Of a stretch of 64,000 nucleotides of DNA, positions 20,629 through 30,508 are shown piece by piece. The position numbers and the translations under genes are program-made. Numbering within the stretch: the first letter of the stretch is position 1; every line of letters starts with the position of its first letter. The stretch lies in the NCBI GenBank assembly GCA_024346835.1, contig AP024866.1, positions 2,852,001 through 2,916,000 on the forward strand. The letters are read 5' to 3'. The DNA is from Vibrio comitans (GTDB lineage: Bacteria > Pseudomonadota > Gammaproteobacteria > Enterobacterales > Vibrionaceae). Below the pieces are notes generated by a model. The model worked only from the letters and a program-made list of their open reading frames with translations, was not told the DNA's origin and searched no databases.

Positions 20629-22458
20629 TTACTTAGCTGGACGTGCTGCGCGCTTACGCTCGTTCTCAGTAAGAAGTTTCTTACGGATACGAATGTTTTC
20701 AGGCGTTACTTCTACTAGTTCATCTTCATCAATGAACTCAAGAGCTTGCTCTAGAGTGTGCTTGATAGGTGGAGAAAGAACCTGAGCTTCGTCCGTACCA
20801 GAAGCACGTACGTTAGTTAGCTGCTTACCTTTAAGACAGTTAACCGTTAGGTCGTTTGAACGGTTATGAATACCGATAACTTGACCTTCGTAAACTTCGT
20901 CAGCGTGCTGTGCAAACAGACGACCACGCTCTTGTAGGTTAAACAGAGCATAAGTCAGAGCTTTACCTGTTGCGTTCGAGATAAGAACACCGTTGTTACG
21001 TTGACCGATTACGCCGCCTTTGTGAGGACCGTAGTGATCAAACGTGTGGTACATCAGACCAGAACCAGATGTCAACGTTAGGAACTCAGTTTGGAAACCG
21101 ATAAGACCACGAGAAGGCATCATAAAGTCCATGCGAACACGACCTTTACCATCTGGAGACATATCTGTTAGCTCACCTTTACGTAGGCCGATATTTTCCA
21201 TGATGCCACCTTGGTGCTCTTCAAGCACATCGATGGTTACTGTTTCGTATGGTTCTAGAAGTTGACCGTCTTCTTCTTTAACGATTACTTCTGGACGAGA
21301 TACTGCTAGCTCGAAACCTTCACGACGCATGTTTTCAATAAGGATCGAAAGGTGAAGCTCACCACGACCAGATACACGGAAACGGTCAGGGTTGTCAGTT
21401 TCTTCAACGCGCAATGCTACGTTGTGTACCAATTCTTTCTCTAGGCGCTCAAGGATGTTACGTGAAGTAACGAACTTGCCTTCTTTACCCGCGAACGGAG
21501 AAGTGTTTACCTGGAAAGTCATAGTAACTGTTGGCTCATCTACAGATAGAGGAGTCATAGCTTCTACGTTGTTTTGATCACAGATAGTGTCTGAGATTTT
21601 CAGCTCACCAAGACCTGTGATTGCAATGATGTCACCTGCGTTTGCTTGCTCAACTTCATGACGGTCAAGACCAAGGTAACCAAGTACCGTGCCTACTTTA
21701 CCGTTACGCTTTTGGCCTTCAGCGTTCACAATTGTTACTTGCTGGTTAGGCTTAACAGAACCGCGAGTTACACGACATACACCGATAACACCAACGTAAG
21801 AGCTGTAATCAAGCTGAGAAACCTGCATTTGCAGTGGACCGTCTAGGTCAACGTCTGGAGATTCTACTGTATCAACAACAGCTTGGAACAATGGTTCCAT
21901 GTTCTCGCCAGTTTCGCCTTCTTCCATTGTTGCCCAACCGTTAAGCGCTGAAGCGTAAACAACAGTAAAGTCTAGTTGTTCGTCAGTTGCACCTAGGTTG
22001 TCGAATAGATCGAAAACTTGGTCCATAACCCAATCAGGACGAGCGCCAGGGCGGTCAATCTTGTTGATTACAACGATTGGCTTAAGGCCGTGTGCGAATG
22101 CTTTTTGTGTTACGAAGCGAGTTTGAGGCATTGGGCCGTCAACTGCATCTACGATAAGCAAAACAGAATCAACCATAGACATGATACGCTCAACTTCACC
22201 ACCGAAATCGGCGTGTCCTGGGGTATCTACGATGTTGATGCGATAATCATTCCAGTTAATTGCAGTGTTTTTTGCAAGAATGGTAATGCCACGCTCTTTC
22301 TCGATGTCGTTCGAGTCCATTACGCGCTCTTCAGCTTCACCACGAGACTCAAGCGTACCCGATTGCTGTAGCAGCTTATCAACCAGTGTTGTTTTACCAT
22401 GGTCAACGTGCGCAATGATGGCGATGTTTCTTAACTTATCAATCTGTGGAGTAGACAT
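20629..22458 (-). CDS. typA: Ribosome-associated translational GTPase TypA/BipA
   Basis: This 609-residue translational GTPase of the EF-G/LepA group acts in 50S assembly and stress or cold adaptation. The G1 motif [10 protein letters not shown] is near residue 17, with G3 DTPGH and G4 NKID, followed by domain II, EF-G-like domains III and V, and the BipA-specific C-terminal domain. The length matches E. coli BipA (607). It is a single-gene unit, divergent from glnA as in E. coli. Confidence 0.97.
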   Translation of the reverse strand: MSTPQIDKLRNIAIIAHVDHGKTTLVDKLLQQSGTLESRGEAEERVMDSNDIEKERGITILAKNTAINWNDYRINIVDTPGHADFGGEVERIMSMVDSVLLIVDAVDGPMPQTRFVTQKAFAHGLKPIVVINKIDRPGARPDWVMDQVFDLFDNLGATDEQLDFTVVYASALNGWATMEEGETGENMEPLFQAVVDTVESPDVDLDGPLQMQVSQLDYSSYVGVIGVCRVTRGSVKPNQQVTIVNAEGQKRNGKVGTVLGYLGLDRHEVEQANAGDIIAITGLGELKISDTICDQNNVEAMTPLSVDEPTVTMTFQVNTSPFAGKEGKFVTSRNILERLEKELVHNVALRVEETDNPDRFRVSGRGELHLSILIENMRREGFELAVSRPEVIVKEEDGQLLEPYETVTIDVLEEHQGGIMENIGLRKGELTDMSPDGKGRVRMDFMMPSRGLIGFQTEFLTLTSGSGLMYHTFDHYGPHKGGVIGQRNNGVLISNATGKALTYALFNLQERGRLFAQHADEVYEGQVIGIHNRSNDLTVNCLKGKQLTNVRASGTDEAQVLSPPIKHTLEQALEFIDEDELVEVTPENIRIRKKLLTENERKRAARPAK

Positions 22459-22791
22459 GAATAGAGTTCACTCAGTAGCGTCTCGGCGGTTTGCCGATGA
22501 CAGGAATTAAAAAAATTTGCGGTAATGTATCAGATTTTAGCCAAAATCCCAACAAGATGTGATCTATACCTTACTTATTAATGAATTTTTGACCTCTATT
22601 TAGCCTCTAGCTCAGCAAATATCACTAGCTTCCCTCTTTTAGTAACCCCATTTACCTTTTACAGACTATCTTTTATCGCACCAATCTAGGGCGAAAGTGA
22701 TCCGTTTCTTATTTTCAGTTGAGAATATTTCATTGATATCGAGCAACTGCACCCAAAGTTCACATTTTTACGCCCCAACTTAGTGCAATCA

Positions 22792-22821
22792 CGGATCATT
22801 TTGGTGCATCGATAATGTGCA
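22792..22821 (+). promoter_or_regulatory. Probable NtrC enhancer sites for glnA
   Basis: Two overlapping 17-mers resemble the NtrC consensus TGCACCAAAATGGTGCA. The one at 22792-22808 has a perfect right half TGGTGCA (11 of 17). The one at 22805-22821 begins and ends with TGCA (12 of 17). They lie 52-81 bases before the -24 element, as expected for an enhancer. Confidence 0.65.
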
Positions 22822-22872
22822 AAACTAACCGTCGATGCATTAAAGTATTGATAAATATAGACTTTGAAAAGT

Positions 22873-22888
22873 TGGCACACCTTTCGCA
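22873..22888 (+). promoter_or_regulatory. Sigma-54 promoter of glnA
   Basis: TGGCACACCTTTCGCA matches the -24/-12 consensus TGGCAC-N5-TTGCA, with the GG and GC dinucleotides ten bases apart. It is about 125 bases upstream of the glnA start. Confidence 0.85.
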
Positions 22889-23013
22889 TTAGGGAAAGCA
22901 GTCGAAAAATATTAATTGTTCGATGAGTAAAAAAGAGTGTAGATTGAATCCTAGGATTTTATGCTCACCAAAATCGAGCAATCACGTTTACCAACACTGG
23001 AGGTTTTCCAATC

Positions 23014-24423
23014 ATGTCAGTAGAAAATGTACTATCGCTGATCCAAGAAAATGAAGTTAAGTTCGTTGACTTACGCTTTACCGATACTAAAGGTAAAGAG
23101 CAACATATCTCTCTTCCTTCACACCAAATCGATGCAGACTTCTTTGAAGAAGGTAAAATGTTCGATGGTTCTTCTGTAGCTGGTTGGAAGGGTATCAATG
23201 AATCTGACATGGTTATGATGCCAGACGCAGCAAGCGCGGTACTAGACCCGTTCACAGAAGATGCAACGCTAAACATTCGTTGTGACATTCTTGAGCCAGC
23301 AACAATGCAAGGCTACGATCGTGACCCTCGCTCTATCGCTAAGCGCTCTGAAGAGTACATGCGTTCTACTGGAATCGCAGATACAGTACTAATCGGTCCA
23401 GAACCAGAATTCTTCCTATTTGACGATGTTAAGTTCAACACTGACATGTCAGGTTCTTTCTACAAAATCGATGACGTTGAAGCATCTTGGAACTCAGGTT
23501 CTGATTTCGAAGAAGGCAACAAAGGCCACCGTCCAGGTGTTAAAGGCGGTTACTTCCCAGTAGCTCCTGTTGATTCATCTCAAGATATCCGTTCTGCTAT
23601 GTGTCTAATCATGGAAGAAATGGGTCTAGTAGTTGAAGCACACCACCACGAAGTTGCTACAGCAGGTCAGAACGAGATCGCTACTCGCTTCAACACGCTA
23701 ACTGCTAAAGCTGATGAAACTCAAATCTACAAGTATGTTGTTCATAACGTAGCTCACGCTTACGGTAAAACAGCAACTTTCATGCCTAAACCACTAGTTG
23801 GCGACAACGGTTCTGGTATGCACGTTCACCAATCTCTAGCAAAAGATGGCGTTAACCTATTTGCTGGTGACAAGTACGGCGGTCTTTCTGAAACTGCTCT
23901 TTACTACATCGGTGGTGTTATTAAGCACGCTCGCGCAATCAACGCATTCGCGAACGCGTCAACTAACTCATACAAGCGTCTAGTTCCAGGCTTCGAAGCT
24001 CCAGTTATGCTTGCATACTCTGCACGTAACCGTTCTGCTTCTATCCGTATCCCAGTGGTACCAAGCCCGAAAGCACGTCGTATCGAACTACGCTTTGGTG
24101 ATCCAACAGCTAACCCATACCTAGCATACTCTGCAATGCTAATGGCTGGTCTTGACGGTATTAAGAACAAGATCCACCCAGGCGAAGCTATGGATAAGGA
24201 TCTATACGACCTACCTGCAGAAGAAGCAGCTGAAATCCCAACAGTAGCATCTTCACTACAAGAAGCTCTTGCTTCTCTAGATGCAGACCGTGAGTTCCTA
24301 ACTGCTGGCGGCGTATTCTCTGACGACTTCATCGATTCTTACATCGACCTGAAATCTCAAGATGTAGAAAAGATCAACATGACAACTCACCCACTTGAGT
24401 TTGACCTTTACTACTCTGTTTAA
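23014..24423 (+). CDS. glnA: Glutamine synthetase type I
   Basis: This 469-residue enzyme makes glutamine from glutamate, ammonia and ATP as a cytoplasmic dodecamer, the main ammonia-assimilating enzyme. Family signatures are FDGSSVAGW, the ATP-binding [10 protein letters not shown], and the adenylylation-site tyrosine in [10 protein letters not shown]. The length equals that of the E. coli enzyme. Transcription is likely from the sigma-54/NtrC promoter upstream, and a terminator follows before glnL, so glnL/glnG expression comes from read-through plus its own promoter. Codon use is highly biased, as expected for an abundant protein. Confidence 0.98.
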   Translation: MSVENVLSLIQENEVKFVDLRFTDTKGKEQHISLPSHQIDADFFEEGKMFDGSSVAGWKGINESDMVMMPDAASAVLDPFTEDATLNIRCDILEPATMQGYDRDPRSIAKRSEEYMRSTGIADTVLIGPEPEFFLFDDVKFNTDMSGSFYKIDDVEASWNSGSDFEEGNKGHRPGVKGGYFPVAPVDSSQDIRSAMCLIMEEMGLVVEAHHHEVATAGQNEIATRFNTLTAKADETQIYKYVVHNVAHAYGKTATFMPKPLVGDNGSGMHVHQSLAKDGVNLFAGDKYGGLSETALYYIGGVIKHARAINAFANASTNSYKRLVPGFEAPVMLAYSARNRSASIRIPVVPSPKARRIELRFGDPTANPYLAYSAMLMAGLDGIKNKIHPGEAMDKDLYDLPAEEAAEIPTVASSLQEALASLDADREFLTAGGVFSDDFIDSYIDLKSQDVEKINMTTHPLEFDLYYSV

Positions 24424-24445
24424 TCTTTAGATTAAGCAAATTCTT

Positions 24446-24476
24446 AAAGGGTCTGCCATTGGCAGGCCCTTTTTTC
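24446..24476 (+). terminator. Rho-independent terminator after glnA
   Basis: The hairpin AGGGTCTGCC-ATT-GGCAGGCCCT is followed by a T-run, 25 bases after the glnA stop codon. It separates glnA from the two-component genes. Confidence 0.93.
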
Positions 24477-24590
24477 TTCCCCATTTTCCGCACCTTCAAT
24501 TAATTAGCACCAATTCAGAGCAATATCAAAAAGCGGCAAGCTTTTTGCATTATCTAAGGAAGAGCTAATTTCCTCGAACTGCGGCACTTA

Positions 24591-24609
24591 TTGCACCAAT
24601 ATTGTGCAA
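24591..24609 (+). promoter_or_regulatory. NtrC-binding palindrome upstream of glnL
   Basis: TTGCACCAATATTGTGCAA is a 19-bp near-perfect palindrome with TGCAC/GTGCA arms, matching the NtrC consensus. It lies 43-61 bases before the glnL start. In E. coli the equivalent site lets phosphorylated NtrC repress the weak glnL promoter, and I infer the same here. Confidence 0.8.
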
Positions 24610-24651
24610 TAATAAACTTAGATATTCTCTGTGCACCAAAAAGGATTTTTC

Positions 24652-25707
24652 GTGAGTAAACCACTAGCTGAAACCGTCTTAGAACAACTTGTTACAGCAA
24701 CCTTGCTGATTGATGACGCATTAACGGTTTGCTACTTAAACCCGGCAGCTGAACAGTTATTTGGGCAAAGCAAAAATCGTTGTGTAGATCAGCGTTTGCC
24801 TGAATTGGTGGAGCACTCATCCATCGACTTTTCGGTATTTGAGCAACCGTTAATTTCAGGGCAGAGCATTACTGACAGTGATGTCACCTTTGTTATAGAC
24901 GGTAGACCTTTGCTATTGGAACTCACCATTAGTCCTATTTCATGGGATAAGAAGGTGATGCTGCTAGCTGAATTTCGACAGGTTGATCAACAAAGAAGAC
25001 TCAACCAGGAACTCAATCAGCATGCTCAACAGCAAGCCGCGAAGCTACTGGTGAGAAGTCTGGCTCATGAGATTAAGAACCCGCTTGGTGGACTTCGCGG
25101 TGCAGCACAACTACTCGAAAAAATGCTGCCTTCGGAATCATTACGAGAATATACCCAGATTATTATCGAGCAAGCTGACAGATTACGGAATTTAGTGGAT
25201 CGCTTACTTGGACCACAAAGACCGGGTACCAAACAGCCGGAGAACGTGCATCTTATTTTAGAAAAGGTGCGTCAGTTAGTCGGGCTAGAGTTAGGTCAAA
25301 ATGTTCGCATTGAGCGTGATTATGATCCGAGCTTGCCGGATATTGCCATGGACAGTGAGCAGATCGAGCAAGCACTGCTGAACATAGTAAGCAATGCCGC
25401 TCAAATATTACAAAAGCAAGATGATGCTCTAATCACCCTAACCACTCGAACTGAGCATCAGGTGAATATCCACGGTAAACGAGTCAAGCTTGCAGCCCGA
25501 ATAGAGGTGGTCGATAACGGTCCTGGTATTCCACCAGAGCTCGTGGATACCCTGTTTTACCCTATGGTTAGTGGCCGTGAGGGTGGCACAGGGCTTGGAT
25601 TATCAATATCGCAAAATCTAATAGACCAGCATCAAGGCAAGATCGAAGTAGACAGTTGGCCCGGAAAAACAACGTTCACCGTTTATCTACCCATTTTAGA
25701 TTATTAA
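24652..25707 (+). CDS. glnL: Nitrogen regulation sensor histidine kinase NtrB
   Basis: This 351-residue cytoplasmic kinase/phosphatase receives the nitrogen signal from PII protein and controls NtrC. A PAS domain (about 10-110) is followed by the DHp helix with [10 protein letters not shown] and a C-terminal ATPase domain with N-box ([10 protein letters not shown]), DNGPGIP and GGTGLGLS. I chose the GTG at 24652, preceded by AAGGA at six bases; with it the phosphorylated His is residue 139, as in E. coli NtrB. An upstream in-frame GTG at 24631 is less likely. It is followed by glnG after 27 bases. Confidence 0.96.
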   Translation: MSKPLAETVLEQLVTATLLIDDALTVCYLNPAAEQLFGQSKNRCVDQRLPELVEHSSIDFSVFEQPLISGQSITDSDVTFVIDGRPLLLELTISPISWDKKVMLLAEFRQVDQQRRLNQELNQHAQQQAAKLLVRSLAHEIKNPLGGLRGAAQLLEKMLPSESLREYTQIIIEQADRLRNLVDRLLGPQRPGTKQPENVHLILEKVRQLVGLELGQNVRIERDYDPSLPDIAMDSEQIEQALLNIVSNAAQILQKQDDALITLTTRTEHQVNIHGKRVKLAARIEVVDNGPGIPPELVDTLFYPMVSGREGGTGLGLSISQNLIDQHQGKIEVDSWPGKTTFTVYLPILDY

Positions 25708-25734
25708 AAAATAAAAGCGCTAGGAGGCAAAATA

Positions 25735-27144
25735 ATGAGTAAAGGCTATGTGTGGGTCGTTGATGACGACAGTTCTATACGCTGGGTTCTAGAAAAGACC
25801 CTCTCTAACGCCAATATAAAGTGTGAAACCTTCGCAGATGCTGAAAGCGTGCTTTTAGCATTAGAGCGAGAGGTTCCAGACGTTATCATCTCAGACATTC
25901 GTATGCCTGGTATGGATGGCCTTGAGCTGCTGAAACAGATTCAAATAGCCGCACCTGAGTTGCCTGTTATTATTATGACGGCCCACTCAGATCTAGATGC
26001 AGCCGTTAAGGCATATCAAGAAGGTGCTTTCGAATACTTACCAAAACCTTTTGATATCGATGAAGCGCTTGCCCTTGCCGATCGTGCCATTACTCATAGC
26101 CAAGAACAAAAACAAAGCCACAACGCACTAAGCTCAAATAAAGCTGACACTCCTGAAATCATAGGTGAAGCACCTGCGATGCAGGAGGTGTTCCGCGCTA
26201 TCGGTCGCCTCTCCCGTTCATCTATCTCTGTTTTGATTAATGGTGAGTCAGGCACAGGTAAAGAACTGGTAGCGCACGCCTTACATAAACACAGTCCTCG
26301 CAGCAAAAACCCTTTTATTGCCCTTAATATGGCTGCGATTCCAAAAGACCTTATCGAATCAGAGCTTTTCGGACATGAAAAAGGGGCATTTACCGGTGCA
26401 AACAGCGTTCGCCAAGGACGATTCGAACAGGCTAATGGCGGCACGCTATTTTTGGATGAAATTGGTGATATGCCACTGGATATCCAAACGCGATTACTGC
26501 GTGTTCTTGCCGATGGGCAGTTCTATCGTGTCGGTGGTCACTCTGCCATCAAGGTAGACGTAAGAATCATCGCCGCGACTCACCAAAACCTAGAATCTCT
26601 TGTTAAAGAGGGAGACTTCCGTGAAGACCTCTTCCATCGATTGAACGTTATTCGCGTGCACATCCCTTCTCTAAGAGAGCGTAAACAAGATATCGAAAAG
26701 CTCGCTCAGCACTTCCTAGATTTAGCCGCAGAAGAGTTGAGTGTTGAGGTGAAAACCTTATCCAAAGAAGCTGTAGATATCCTTACTCGACTTAGCTGGC
26801 CGGGCAATGTTAGGCAGCTCGAAAACACCTGTCGCTGGCTAACGGTAATGGCAAGTGGTAGCGAAATACTGCCGTCCGACCTTCCTCAGGAGCTTGTAGA
26901 AGAGCGTAGCCTATCCACCAGCACGGATAGCTCAGACTGGCAAGAGCTGCTAGAGAAGTGGGCAAGAACTGCACTCGCCTCTGGGGAAACCGAGCTTCTC
27001 TCGTATGCCCTTCCTGAATTTGAGCGCATTTTATTGAAAGTGGCACTCAACCATACCAATGGTCATAAGCAAGATGCCGCTAAAGTCCTAGGTTGGGGTA
27101 GAAATACTCTCACCAGAAAGTTGAAAGAACTGAGCGTGAGCTAA
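25735..27144 (+). CDS. glnG: Nitrogen regulation response regulator NtrC
   Basis: This 469-residue sigma-54-dependent activator has a receiver domain (1-120) with phosphorylation site Asp54 in ISDIRMPGMDG. The AAA+ domain (about 145-375) has Walker A GESGTGKE and the sigma-54-contacting loop GAFTGA. A Fis-type helix-turn-helix lies at the C-terminus (KQDAAKVLGWGRNTLTRKL). It acts on glnA through the sites upstream of that gene and probably on its own operon. AGGAGG precedes the ATG. Confidence 0.98.
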   Translation: MSKGYVWVVDDDSSIRWVLEKTLSNANIKCETFADAESVLLALEREVPDVIISDIRMPGMDGLELLKQIQIAAPELPVIIMTAHSDLDAAVKAYQEGAFEYLPKPFDIDEALALADRAITHSQEQKQSHNALSSNKADTPEIIGEAPAMQEVFRAIGRLSRSSISVLINGESGTGKELVAHALHKHSPRSKNPFIALNMAAIPKDLIESELFGHEKGAFTGANSVRQGRFEQANGGTLFLDEIGDMPLDIQTRLLRVLADGQFYRVGGHSAIKVDVRIIAATHQNLESLVKEGDFREDLFHRLNVIRVHIPSLRERKQDIEKLAQHFLDLAAEELSVEVKTLSKEAVDILTRLSWPGNVRQLENTCRWLTVMASGSEILPSDLPQELVEERSLSTSTDSSDWQELLEKWARTALASGETELLSYALPEFERILLKVALNHTNGHKQDAAKVLGWGRNTLTRKLKELSVS

Positions 27145-27148
27145 AACT

Positions 27149-27178
27149 AAAAATGGTCAGCGATAGCTGACCATTTTT
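27149..27178. terminator. Bidirectional terminator between glnG and hemN
   Basis: A perfect 13-bp stem (AAAAATGGTCAGC / GCTGACCATTTTT) with a four-base loop sits between the convergent ends of glnG and hemN. The A/T ends give a T-run on both strands. Confidence 0.92.
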
Positions 27179-27186
27179 AATTTAAA

Positions 27187-28560
27187 TTAGATAACTCTAG
27201 AAAACTGCTGCTGGCGCGCTTTAGCTCGGAAGTATTTATCAAAGCACATACAGATATTTCGAATCAACAGGCGGCCACGAAGGTTTACCTTAATCTCAGT
27301 ATCCGATACCTCAACCAGTTCATCATTGATAAAGGTTTGCAGTAGTTGCAAATCTTCGCTGAAATACTGATCAAAGCTCAAACCGAACTGCTGTTCGATA
27401 TCACGCTTATTCAAGGTAAAGTTGCAGATAAGCTGTTTGATCACCTCACGGCGGGTTAGGTCATCTTTATCGAGAGCCACTCCTTTCCATAGCGCATGAC
27501 GCTCAGACTCCATCTGCCCGTAGTAAAGCTTAAGCTCTTTCTGATTTTGCGCATACGTATCACCCACCATAGAGATAGCCGAGACGCCAAAGCCAATAAG
27601 GTCACAATCACCCTGGGTGGTGTAGCCTTGGAAGTTTCGGTGTAGCTCACCGTTTCGCTGTGCGACTGCCAGTTCATCTTCTGGAAGCGCAAAGTGGTCC
27701 ATACCGATAAACTGATACCCTTCTGTAGTCAGTGTTTCTATGGTTTGTTGCAAAATAGCCATGCGCTCAGAGGCAATCGGCAAATCTTCATCTTTGATCT
27801 TACGCTGAGCTGCAAACAATTGAGGCATATGCGCATAATTGAAAACTGATAAACGCCCTGGACGCATGCTCAACACCTGACGCATGGTTTCGGCAAACGA
27901 GTCTGCCGTTTGCAGAGGTAGCCCGTAAATCAGATCTAGGTTGGTCGATCGGAAGCCTAGTGTTCTTGCACGCTCAACCATAGCAAAAATGAACGCTTCA
28001 TCTTGCTCACGGTTTACTACACGCTGTACTTCTTTATTAAAGTCCTGAACACCAATACTCAGTCGGTTGAAGCCTTTTTCACGCAAGTGATCAAGCATAT
28101 CCAACTCAATCTCGCGCGGGTCTACCTCAATGCTGATTTCTGCATCGGCATTGAATCCAAATTCTTCATAAATAACCGCCATCAAGCGGCTAATTTGCGC
28201 CTTGGTTAAGAAAGTTGGTGTACCTCCACCAAAGTGCAATTGATTCACTTTACGTTCTTTCAACAGCGCTGCACGCTGGCGAATTTCGAACTCCAATACA
28301 TCTAGGTAATCATCCGCTTTATGTTGATGACGAGTGATGACCTTATTACAGCCACAGTAATAGCAAAGCTTGTGACAGAAAGGGATGTGGATGTAGAGAG
28401 ATAACGGACGCTCAGGATATTGCATGTACGCAATGTCTAGCTCGGCAACGGTAAACGCCTCATGGAATTCCACAGCCGTTGGGTAAGAAGTGTAACGAGG
28501 CCCAGAGTAGTTGTATTTATCCAATACACTCTGATCCCAGATAATTTGTCGGCTAGACAT
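27187..28560 (-). CDS. hemN: Oxygen-independent coproporphyrinogen III dehydrogenase HemN
   Basis: This 457-residue radical-SAM enzyme decarboxylates coproporphyrinogen III to protoporphyrinogen IX without oxygen, in haem synthesis. The cluster-binding motif CHKLCYYCGCNK (CX3CX2C plus the extra Cys of true HemN) is near residue 62. The HFGGGTPTFL segment (SAM binding) and the HemN C-terminal domain are present. The length equals that of E. coli HemN (457), distinguishing it from the shorter HemW. It lies downstream of the yihI group as in E. coli. Confidence 0.97.
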   Translation of the reverse strand: MSSRQIIWDQSVLDKYNYSGPRYTSYPTAVEFHEAFTVAELDIAYMQYPERPLSLYIHIPFCHKLCYYCGCNKVITRHQHKADDYLDVLEFEIRQRAALLKERKVNQLHFGGGTPTFLTKAQISRLMAVIYEEFGFNADAEISIEVDPREIELDMLDHLREKGFNRLSIGVQDFNKEVQRVVNREQDEAFIFAMVERARTLGFRSTNLDLIYGLPLQTADSFAETMRQVLSMRPGRLSVFNYAHMPQLFAAQRKIKDEDLPIASERMAILQQTIETLTTEGYQFIGMDHFALPEDELAVAQRNGELHRNFQGYTTQGDCDLIGFGVSAISMVGDTYAQNQKELKLYYGQMESERHALWKGVALDKDDLTRREVIKQLICNFTLNKRDIEQQFGLSFDQYFSEDLQLLQTFINDELVEVSDTEIKVNLRGRLLIRNICMCFDKYFRAKARQQQFSRVI

Positions 28561-28629
28561 ACTAATATCCTAAGTACTGCTTATAAGGGGAGTTATTTTG
28601 CCACAGCCACTAAGGTGACTCTTTTTATA

Positions 28630-28668
28630 GCTAGCAAATATCAGACAGAATTGTTGATATTTGCTAGC
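28630..28668. repeat. 14-bp perfect inverted repeat upstream of hemN
   Basis: GCTAGCAAATATCA and its exact complement TGATATTTGCTAGC are separated by 11 bases. The hairpin has no T-run on either strand, so it is not a classical terminator. It lies between the DUF2489-like gene and hemN, about 70 bases before the hemN start. Confidence 0.8.
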
Positions 28669-28690
28669 AGGATCACGCCTATGGCGAGTG

Positions 28691-29179
28691 CTATCGCATT
28701 TGAATGGAGATTTGGTCGTTTAATGGAGCTACTTGCCCCTGAAGATCTTTCAGTTCTTCAATGATGGTGTCACTCAAACGACTCTCAGCTTTGTGACGAG
28801 CCAAGTTTTGTTTCATACGCTCTTGCTTCGCCAATTGCTGACGATCTTCGCCTCGAGCCATGTCATTAACTACTTCAAATAGCTCGCTCAACGCTGGGTA
28901 GCGCGTCTTTACATCAATGCGCTGTTCGCCCTGAACATAATCCAGAATATTACACAAACGAATACTCAATTCCGAAAGGTCGCATTGTCCCTGAATGCCG
29001 GCAAGGCATAAGGTATCGACACTCTCAAATATCTTGGCATTACGCTTTGCAATTGCCAGCGCCTGATGTTGTGAAATAAGCTGCTTCTGCTTTTTTAGTT
29101 TATTAAGCAAATACGCAGCGTAACCACCCAACCCAAGGATGATGATAACTCCAATCGAAGCCAGCACAGCCATATCCAT
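28691..29179 (-). CDS. DUF2489-family membrane-anchored protein
   Basis: This 162-residue protein has one N-terminal membrane helix (about residues 5-25, VLASIGVIIILGLGGYAAYLL) followed by an entirely helical, charged cytoplasmic region. This matches the DUF2489 family, which in gammaproteobacteria sits between yihI and hemN. No function is established. It begins six bases after the yihI stop codon. Start choice: ATG at 29179, MDMAVLASIG. Confidence 0.8.
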   Translation of the reverse strand: MDMAVLASIGVIIILGLGGYAAYLLNKLKKQKQLISQHQALAIAKRNAKIFESVDTLCLAGIQGQCDLSELSIRLCNILDYVQGEQRIDVKTRYPALSELFEVVNDMARGEDRQQLAKQERMKQNLARHKAESRLSDTIIEELKDLQGQVAPLNDQISIQMR

Positions 29180-29185
29180 TGATTC

Positions 29186-29746
29186 TTAGTCCTTGAAATC
29201 GCCTAAATCTAGATCTTCAAATGATGCAAGAAGCTCGTCTTCCGTTTTTGCTTTCTTGCGAACATTTTCATTGCTTGGTGCTACAAACTCTTCTACTTGC
29301 TCTTCTTCTGGATCAAGCAGACCAAGCTGCTTCATCAGCACCTCGATACGATCTAGCTTCTGGTCTACATAAGACTGAAGTCCAGCACCCAGAGATTCAC
29401 CCGCTTCTATACGTTCCAACAAGATGTTCAATTGTGCATCATTCTCAAGTGCATCTAATTCTTGCTCTGCGGTGTATTTGCGCTGCTGCTTAGTTGGTTT
29501 AGCTGCTGCTTCAATAACCAGCGGAATCTTCTTTTTTGAACCTAGGCGAGGATCACGTTGACCGCGACCTGCTGTGTCTTTTGACTCATTGCCAACCGAG
29601 TGGCGCGCACCAGCTTTCTGACCTTTACGCTTCTTCAGCTTCTTGCGTAGACGTCCCTCAACATCCGACTCAGAGCGGTTGCGAGTTACAATTAGGTCTA
29701 CATCACCTGTTGAACCTGGCTTTCTCGATTTCTTATGTCGACTCAT
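29186..29746 (-). CDS. yihI: Der GTPase-activating protein YihI
   Basis: This 186-residue highly charged protein has a lysine/arginine-rich N-terminal half (SRHKKSRKPGS... RKKLKKRKGQK) and an acidic C-terminal half with the conserved LDALENDAQLNILLERIEAGE segment. YihI stimulates GTP hydrolysis by Der (EngA) and so limits 50S ribosome maturation. The neighbourhood (hemN nearby, csrC-type RNA and engB further upstream) is that of E. coli yihI. Its first 14 bases overlap the methyltransferase gene. Confidence 0.93.
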   Translation of the reverse strand: MSRHKKSRKPGSTGDVDLIVTRNRSESDVEGRLRKKLKKRKGQKAGARHSVGNESKDTAGRGQRDPRLGSKKKIPLVIEAAAKPTKQQRKYTAEQELDALENDAQLNILLERIEAGESLGAGLQSYVDQKLDRIEVLMKQLGLLDPEEEQVEEFVAPSNENVRKKAKTEDELLASFEDLDLGDFKD

Positions 29747-30383
29747 TACTCGACTTCCTCAATAAAATTACGTCGTTTTCAATAAATTCTAGTTCTAGCT
29801 CGTCTCGCGTAGCTAAAAACTCAAATGTGCTTCTGCTAAAAAATACTACATGCGTGTGGTCATTCTTATAGTGCCATGTGGAAAAGGCCTCTACGTCACG
29901 AACCATCTTAGTCATCAAGCCTAACCAACCACCCGGCTTTAACATACTCATCCACTGCGCCCAAACCAAGTCAGGCTGATAGAGGTGTTCGATTACCTCT
30001 GTAGCAGTGATAAAGTCATAGCTCTTACTCAATGCCTTGGTATCTGGATAGTAGTAGAGATCATACAAGTCTACATCGTGCCCAGCTTCTTGCATCATCA
30101 AAGATAATGTAGGACCGGGGCCACAACCAAAGTCTAACCCTTGCTTATGGCAACCAATTCTTTCGGCAAGTGGGATCTGAACTCTCGACAAGAACTTACG
30201 ATAACCCAAATCAGTTGGGTCATTTTCATGTAGATCATAGTGAGCCTTTTCTTGGCTTGAATCCAGCCTTTGATTGGGGTCAACAAACACCAGTTCGCAA
30301 CGCTGACACTGATGGTACTGTCTGCGCTTATCTTCCCAATAAAACTTCGATTCACTATGATGACAAAGTGGACAATCTAACAT
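29733..30383 (-). CDS. Class I SAM-dependent methyltransferase with N-terminal zinc-ribbon-like motif
   Basis: This 216-residue protein has two CXXC pairs at the N-terminus (CPLC at 4-7, CQRC at 26-29), probably binding zinc. A Rossmann methyltransferase core follows, with the SAM loop LDFGCGPGPTLS near residue 83 and the post-I acidic DLYDLYYY. ATEVIEHL and LKPGGWLGL are also class I features. The substrate cannot be told. It overlaps yihI by 14 bases and heads the leftward group methyltransferase-yihI-DUF2489-hemN. Confidence 0.85.
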   Translation of the reverse strand: MLDCPLCHHSESKFYWEDKRRQYHQCQRCELVFVDPNQRLDSSQEKAHYDLHENDPTDLGYRKFLSRVQIPLAERIGCHKQGLDFGCGPGPTLSLMMQEAGHDVDLYDLYYYPDTKALSKSYDFITATEVIEHLYQPDLVWAQWMSMLKPGGWLGLMTKMVRDVEAFSTWHYKNDHTHVVFFSRSTFEFLATRDELELEFIENDVILLRKSSNEST

Positions 30384-30508
30384 TCAAGACGCCTATTTAG
30401 CTTAGGACGCGCAACTTATCAAAATATGGGGAAAGAGTGTAGAAAAAATCCGCAATTCCGCTGTTTTTTTTGTATGCATATACGGCAAATTTCCATATGA
30501 GCGACCTT

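Larger units (their letters stand above)
22459..23013 (+). promoter_or_regulatory. typA-glnA divergent control region
   Basis: These 555 bases without a gene carry the typA promoter on one side and nitrogen control of glnA on the other. I recognise a sigma-54 promoter at 22873-22888 and overlapping NtrC-like sites at 22792-22821. The remainder is AT-rich, with no further element I can name. Confidence 0.75.

Noticed and set aside
22018..22371. A 117-codon rightward frame opposite typA
   Set aside because: It lies wholly antisense to a strongly conserved gene and its composition is that of a shadow frame.
22748..22764. TGCACCCAAAGTTCACA as a further NtrC site
   Set aside because: Only the left half matches the consensus; the right half does not.
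22686..22889. A 67-codon leftward frame in the glnA upstream region
   Set aside because: It runs through the sigma-54 promoter and the NtrC sites and has no ribosome-binding site; regulatory DNA explains the stretch.
24535..24548. A sigma-54-like GG-N10-GC element before glnL (GGCAAGCTTTTTGC)
   Set aside because: The spacing is right, but the flanking bases are poor and the clean NtrC palindrome lies downstream of it, which is the wrong side for an enhancer-dependent start; not called as a promoter.
28462..28764. A 100-codon rightward frame spanning the hemN start and the inverted repeat
   Set aside because: It is antisense to the hemN start and the end of the DUF2489-like gene and crosses the perfect hairpin; no evidence of coding.
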